From Cryptomeria japonica (lineage: Eukaryota; Streptophyta; Pinopsida; Cupressales; Cupressaceae), in assembly GCF_030272615.1 (NCBI RefSeq), contig NC_081405.1, forward strand, positions 574,971,752 through 575,035,751: a stretch of 64,000 nt of DNA. Direction: 5' to 3'. Of the stretch, positions 58,031 to 64,000 are shown piece after piece (positions within the stretch are counted from its first letter, which is position 1; the number at the start of each line of letters is the position of its first letter). The position numbers and the translations under genes are program-made. The notes under the pieces are model-generated. The model did no database searches and was not told the origin of the DNA. It saw nothing but the letters and a program-made list of their open reading frames with translations.

Positions 58031-58528
58031 CAACAAAAATGGTAACTCTAGAGAACAATGCATAGTTGCAGTCAGTTGGGTTGTCCCTTTGTGAAATTGG
58101 GTTGAAGTTAAATTATGTTTCTGTGATTCATTGATTGAGACCGTATTTTTGTGTTTTTGCTTTATGTTCTTTTTTGTAAGGGGTGTTCTGCATTTTCGTG
58201 AGAAAATGCATTCTTATTTTGTGAGAAAGGATTACAAATCTCTTTGAAAGACTACCAAATACTATTTTATTTGGTATTCCAGAGTAATTGGGGTGGCGAA
58301 TCTGAAGTCTCTGCACTAGTGTGCATATTTTGAAGATTTATAATAAGTTTTTGAAAGATTTTATCACTATAAGTCTAAGACACAAAAGGTTACATGAGGC
58401 TACATCCCAAAGAAAGATTGGAAGAGCTTCCCGGAGCTCCATAGAGGAGTGGAGTAAGGAGAAACGTAGAGAAAAGCCATTCTCCCTCATCATGGAAATT
58501 GAAGCTTAAGAACACAAGTAAGTCATAT

Positions 58529-58968
58529 TTGCATCTTGTTCTTGAAATTAAAGAAACTTCTTCTAAGAGTCCCGAGTCAAATAACTTAGGATTTTTGGAT
58601 TCTTTGTTTAACACACTTGTACAAGAAGATGTACAACAATAAAATAAGGAATTTACTCAGGTTCAATATTCTATAAAGAGAAGAGGTCGGAGTAGAAGTA
58701 GAAGTCATCATAGTATTACTATTGGTGTACCTCCTCCTCCTAGTTTCACAATAAAATTTCCTTATAATATTGAGTCAACTCGGGAACAAGGAGATGCAAA
58801 CCTAATAGATTTAGGTGATACTATTGGATCTTAAATAACTTCACTGAATCTAGAAGAGGTTTTTGGAGACATAGACACATTGAAAAGGGAACTCCAAGAA
58901 CAAATGGATCTGAGAAAGAAAAAGGAAAAAGAGAGGGAATCCGAGGTTATAAATCTTGTTGATAGCCC
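58529..58968 (+). pseudogene. Small charged reading frame between repeats H
   Basis: One frame with two in-frame TAA stops encodes LHLVLEIKETSSKSPESN, an RS-type stretch (KRRGRSRSRSHHS), IGVPPPPSFTIKFPY and a coiled-coil tail (DIDTLKRELQEQMDLRKKKE). There is no enzymatic motif. If the flanking repeats are LTRs, this would be a short non-autonomous element with only a gag-like remnant. The tail reaches the TGATAGCCC that opens the next repeat at 58960. Confidence 0.4.
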
Positions 58969-61900
58969 TAAAAAATATTGCATAAGAATTTTCATTTTCA
59001 GGCCAAAATATTGATCATTCTGGTTTTATTTTTTCCTCTGTCAAAGTTTAAGATTTCAGATCTGAGGTTTGTGAATATGCGACTATGTCTAGAAAAGGAG
59101 AAAAAACCCTAACCTCGTTATATTTGGTCATTAAATTTTCCCACTTAGGCCAAGGGTTGGTTATCGTTGCCTGACCTATTTCATTTTATAAGTGCTAAGT
59201 TGTGTTAAATTGGTCCATCTAAGGATTTTCCTAAGTCTCTCAAAAAATTTCCCTATAGTCGGTCTCATTTTAATATTTCTACCCATGCCCAGGAAATTTT
59301 CATAAGTCCAAAATTTCTAAGTATTTTGGCTGGTAGATAAAGGCAAGTTAGATCTAACGGCCTGCACTTCCCCGTGATAAAAAATGCAGGGAAGATAAAG
59401 ACTGTGACATCATGAGATGATGACATGTGTCTTCAGTGGAGAGAGGCAAGCTGGTGGTGTAATATTTCAAAACCTCATGTTACCAGTTTTCAGGAGGTAA
59501 AGGCTGGTTTACTAATGGCCTATCAATTGGCACATATTTTAAATGGATGGTGATGTTATGTTCTTGGAGAAAAGGTGCATAATTTTTAAAATTGAAGAGG
59601 TTAATAGGCATTGTGGTTGTAAGGTAGAGTATGAACATATATCATGGCCATCGTATCCTCGGGATAGAAGTTGCAAGAAGGTTATGGACCATGGCATCAC
59701 GAGACTATGCCATGTGTCCTGGGCTAACCAAGAAAACTGACAGTGGGGTTGTTGATAGTGTTGGGTTAAGTGATGATATGGAATTGATTTGTCATGGTTT
59801 TTATGGGCCCACAAGCACCCATGGAAGGTCAATTGCCATGTTGACCATTAATGATCATTTGATCTACCAAGATGGGTAGGATCTCTAGCTGACTTTAAAA
59901 TTTAAATTTAAAATGGGTCATTAAAGGTATTAATTGTAACCCACATGGGAAACATAGGATGAGCAGGATATAGACTTGTCAACTTAGAATAGATAGCAAC
60001 AAGTTAGGAGGCTTAGATGTCGACTCATTCTAGAAGGATTATTTTGAAATTTTCTATTGAGTCAAAATTGATTAGACAAGGCAAGAACAATATCTCCAAG
60101 GTGTGAAAGAATTGGGATAAGCTTCAGGTTTAGATATGATGGATAACAGGTTCCCTGATGAATTTAGAGATCACATGTTGATAGGGATTCTAAAGCAGAA
60201 AATGTACACTCATGGAAGAATAAAATAAAAAAAAATAGTTCGCACAAGATGAACCTTGGCAGGAAAATATAGTGGATGTGATAGGCATGATTTCTAGAGT
60301 CTATAGCTAGCAGGATGAATTGAAAGCACCAGAGTGAGGATTTTTCATGTGAATGAACACCACCAAATGAAGTGTTTTGATTATAAATTCAATAGGGTGG
60401 TGACTTAATTGGTAGGAGAAAAATGAATCCTTATTATTTTCTTAGAGAAGTTCTTTCTTTTGCAAAGAAAATGATGTTTGAGCAAGGTCGTAAATGTAGT
60501 TGTTGCATACTCTATGATACCGGATGGATGTTTTCTCTCTTGTGTGAATATGTTTATTGTCAGAGGGGTTGTGAAAGTGGGGAGGATTTCCAGAGGGGGC
60601 ATTAAATATTTTTATTTTGCAGAAAGGAAACGCATGGCACAACTCTGCTTCTACTCTGCCACTGGATGGGACGGGATTCTAAGAGAGAGTCTGAGAGGAA
60701 TTAAAGGACATGTTTGGGTAGGGAGTGGAAACCAATCGTCCATGTGACTGCATGGAAGATGTGACACCCCCCCAACATATTATGTTTTTCCTATAGCTCC
60801 TCTTTCCACTTTCTTTGATCCTATGAATGAAGGGTTGAGGTCCTCTTCTATTTTGGAGGCAAGTTTTATTCTTGCTAGAACCCAATATCCGTTCAAGGAA
60901 GGGAAATTCTTTGTAGGATAGAAGTGTATCATCTCACTCTTGATCTAAAGTTGTCAAGACGATAATGGTATGGCTCAAGTGCTTTTGCTTCTACCAATTC
61001 TCAGTTGAAGATATTGATTCACAGGTGCCAGCACATGGATATAGAATATCTTTGTAACAAAACTGCATATGGCCTTTTAGGCCTAATTGCTGAGAATGAA
61101 TCTATTGTTGATGTGTGTCTTTTGTTCAGAATCTTTTTGCTCCCTTTCTTCTATAAAAAGGGAAATCAAGGCCAGAATAGGGGTTTGGATTTTTGGGGAG
61201 TCTCTTGTAGGTTCCAATTTTTCTTGTTCCTTGGGTTTTTCCTTGTCTATTTCTAGTAGTGAGTCTAGGCAAAGTGAGAAAGCTATAAAATCTTTTACAG
61301 AGAAAATAAAGAAATGTTTTACTATCAAACTTTGCACAAGTTCTTGAAGGAGTTATATATAAATTTCATCCTATGATAGAATTAGTTTTTTTATTCAAAT
61401 AAAAATAGAATTATGATTCTTTTCTCTCCATTGTATTATTCTATCAATTTTTGAATGAAATCAACCATGGTTTTATTTTATTCAGTGCATTGTTGTGATG
61501 TATGTAGCTTTATGTTTATGCTTCAGCCCAAGGGGTCAATTAAAATGCTTAAATAGAGTTGTAGAATGATAGGGCTTGTGCCGGGATTTTTAGATAAGTA
61601 GTTTGGGTTGGGATTACAAATGAGATATACTGTAAGGAAGTATTATCTTAGATCATATACTATTAGATGAAAATGTATTACATTTTTAGTTTATCTTTCA
61701 TATCTTTAGGTGCCCAATGGAGTAAGGAACTAATCACTTCTTATAACCGACTTTATTAATCAGCCTTGTGTTGGTTTCATTGATGAGTTGCTACAATCTT
61801 TTAAATATCAAAACATCATTGCTAAAGTTTTAATGTATTTTCTGAGTTGTCCCTCCCATGTCATGCTCTAGTTAGGTCGAGGATCATTGAAGAGTTTTCC

Positions 61901-62040
61901 ATCCTTGATAATTCTGCCTTTCTGTCGAGCCCCTTTTATGATATATTCTACTTTGTTTTTGGTGAACTCTTGAGTGTGGTGCAGAGATCAAGAAGTTCAC
62001 TGAAGAGATTACCCTCTTGGGTTTTTTAGAGCCCAAAGTG
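58960..62040 (+). repeat. Long LTR-like repeat H/G, second copy (3.1 kb)
   Basis: The left edge TGATAGCCCTAAAAAATATTG matches the start of the repeat at 33249. Blocks near 59380-59440 also match that copy. The right third (61005-62040) pairs with 56931-57892. It contains internal near-repeats (GACATCATGAGATGATGACATGTG near 59406 and GGCATCACGAGACTATGCCATGTG near 59692). It may be one very long LTR or two fused pieces. No gene is supported inside; frames at 59543-59879 and 60405-60747 have no family signature. Confidence 0.4.
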
Positions 62041-62760
62041 TAGTACCCCTACTTGTTTAAACTCATTAGACTCATATTTTATTATTGTTTACTTTTAGTG
62101 GATACATTACCATGATGTGTTATTCAGACTTATATGACATTATTTCATGCTTTATCTAGATATGATATGTATAATTTGTTTGCAGTATTTCAGTACTTGT
62201 GATTTATGGCATTTTATGGATTATTGCGTTGTACTGACATTTTACTTTATTAATGTAATGTGTAATTATATGGTGTGTGTTTACGAGTGTATTGGATGCA
62301 AGGGGAAAATTTTCCTTCACTCATTTCAGTGAGACAGGGAACGTCGTGATTCTCCTTCATCGGTGTGTATGCCGTGTTTTCTATATTGTATATATATGCA
62401 TGTGTGGTTCAGTGATGCAGGTTATTGCAGGTACAAGCACCGGGTAGGTATGGGGTATTGTCTCCACCTGGCTTCACAAGTCTGAGTGTGCCTTATATTT
62501 TTCGATGGAAGTGGAGGAGATAGTAGTTGACCCTATTTTACTCAGTTACACTCGTATGAGTGTCGTCAGTTGGTCGTCTTGTCAGTTAGTTCGGTCTTCG
62601 TATTTTGTCATTTTATCTTTTATGGGTAATTGCTTGAGATTTGTTTAATTTGAGTGTTTTAGTGGATTTAATTAATTATTAAATTAAGTTGCAAGCTACA
62701 TGGTATTTGAAATATATTTTTATAAATTAGATTAATTATATTTATTGTTTCCCAGAATTT
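62041..62760. other. Spacer, no gene seen
   Basis: This is T-rich sequence with only chance frames. CTGAGTGTG and CGTATGAGTG phrases recur, but no element border could be fixed. Confidence 0.35.
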
Positions 62761-62895
62761 TAAATAAATAAATAAATAAAAGGATAAATAAATAAATAAA
62801 TGAATAAATAAAAAAAAGAATAAATAAATAAAAAAATAAAAGAATAAAAGAATAAAAGAATAAAAGAATAAATAAATAAATAAATAAAGGAATTA
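62761..62895. repeat. AAAT/AAATA simple repeat
   Basis: This is a run of TAAATAAATAAA units with interspersed AGAATAAA units, about 135 bases. It is followed to the window end by AT-rich sequence, a TATA-type TTTAAATAGGGG near 63090 and a short (TA)n at about 63862-63878. Confidence 0.9.
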
Positions 62896-64000
62896 ATTAG
62901 AATTAAAGTATTGCTTTAATTCATTATTTAGAAAATTAATTAATTGCATGAGAAAAGAAAAGAAAGAATAATGATTCTAATTATTGCATGTTAGGTTATC
63001 TTTTGTTATAAAATTAGAAAATAAAATAAAATTACTATTATTCTAAATTTAGGTTTTTTGTGAAAAAAGCTATTGAACCTAGAATTTTAGTTTAAATAGG
63101 GGAATAGGCCTTTATTTTATTTACATAGGAACAGGTCAGGAATTTAGGTGAAGGAATTTATTGGAAGCTTATTGAAAAAGTTAGGGCGCTTCTACAGATT
63201 TCTTCCAGGAAAGCTATACCAGGTTCGATGAATTCTTAGTTGTGGGTTTTTAGTAAATATTTCTATTTTTTCTCTGATTGATGTGTGTGTGTTAAATTAT
63301 TATCGAATACAAACCCTTTTTTGATGAATTTGAGTTTTGTTTTGAAATCCATGCCTGACATGTATTTCTAGTTTATAGGAAGAAAGTAATTTTGGGAAAA
63401 TTAGGAAAATTATTATAGAAAATTCATCAAGATTTTATGATGCGTGGAGAATTGCAAGATTTGGGAGGAATGGGATTCTTAGAGAAAATATTCCCTCTTG
63501 TTTGATTTTTGTTTTGATACTTGGCTATGGGAGTCCTTTTTTTATATTTGTGTATCTATGTGAAATTATTTAGTTATTTTAGAAATAAATTTAATCATTA
63601 ATTAAATTTATTATGTTATTAAAAGTTAAGGGAATTTGTTTTATTATAATATTTTGGAGAAATTATGTATTAATTAATTTTCCTTTTAATAAATTTGATT
63701 GGAAATAAATTTTGGTTGAAAATAGAATTTACTGGTTTTTAGGTTATTGTACGTTAAATAATCAATTAATTATTAAAAAAAAATTTAAATTAATAAAAAA
63801 AATAATTTAAATTAATTAAAATAAATAAATAATAACAATAATAATAATATTAATATTAATAATATATATATATATATAGTATTTTCTGTGGTTTTAATTA
63901 TGTTATTTTGGAAATGAAAGATATTTCAAAATGAAATCTTCTTTTTATTATATATTTTAATGTGATATAATTATATAATATTATATTCGTAGAATATATA
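62896..64000. other. AT-rich end of window, possibly an LTR
   Basis: No gene is supported. The TTAATTAATT-rich texture and a TATA-type box resemble the LTR at 3275-4722 in style, but I cannot align them. Confidence 0.3.

Noticed and set aside
60405-60747. Overlapping frames on both strands suggesting a gene
   Set aside because: No frame has a domain, and all lie in LTR-like repeat sequence.

Overview
The window looks like repeat-dense plant nuclear DNA, most likely from a large-genome seed plant such as a conifer. That assignment is an inference. It rests on the nested, partly decayed LTR retrotransposons of several lineages with long LTRs, a plant-type LINE, low GC content and very few cellular genes. 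Only one open frame looks like an intact host gene: a RING-H2 protein at 26023-26775 on the minus strand. No rRNA gene, tRNA gene, CRISPR array or bacterial-type operon was found.

Layout. Positions 1-4722 are the 5' end of a minus-strand LTR retrotransposon (gypsy-like; lineage not settled) with a tRNA-Lys-type primer site and a long leader containing two arrays of a TGCGCTAA-like motif. It sits in the leader of Copia C, whose 5' LTR is 5124-6357. Positions 6358-8362 and 16741-17200 are two halves of an unidentified gag-like reading frame. They are split by Copia A (8363-16735, 5-bp target duplication TAATC). Positions 17880-24438 are a minus-strand gypsy element of Athila/Tat type with damaged catalytic residues. 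Positions 24439-27588 hold the RING gene and AT-rich spacer. Positions 27589-33248 are a plus-strand LINE cut off by an LTR-like sequence (33249-34552), which is followed by another unidentified gag-like frame (34680-37617). Copia B interrupts this at 37623. It is arranged LTR-internal-LTR-truncated internal, and its truncated upstream copy is itself split by a DNA transposon of about 10.3 kb (46110-56392). The rest (56853-64000) holds long LTR-like repeats around a small charged reading frame, ending in AT-rich simple repeats.

The most interesting object is the DNA transposon. It has imperfect 23-bp terminal inverted repeats and clusters of palindromic GGGCCC-containing boxes near both ends. 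It carries two convergent genes. The plus-strand gene encodes a decayed transposase-like protein whose last exon follows a GT-AG intron. The minus-strand gene has a polyproline N-terminus and at least seven exons. One of its 3' exons has been multiplied as an exact 174-bp tandem unit, each copy holding an in-phase 72-nt exon with splice sites. I recognise the transposase-like family only by its motif style and do not assign a superfamily.

Other points are internal rearrangements in the reverse transcriptase regions of both Copia A and Copia B with short homologies at the joints, and a shared set of short LTR motifs (a purine-rich box and a GTGGG...CCCAC hairpin) in three different Copia LTR families. 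Everything here was read by eye. Element boundaries marked tentative need alignment.
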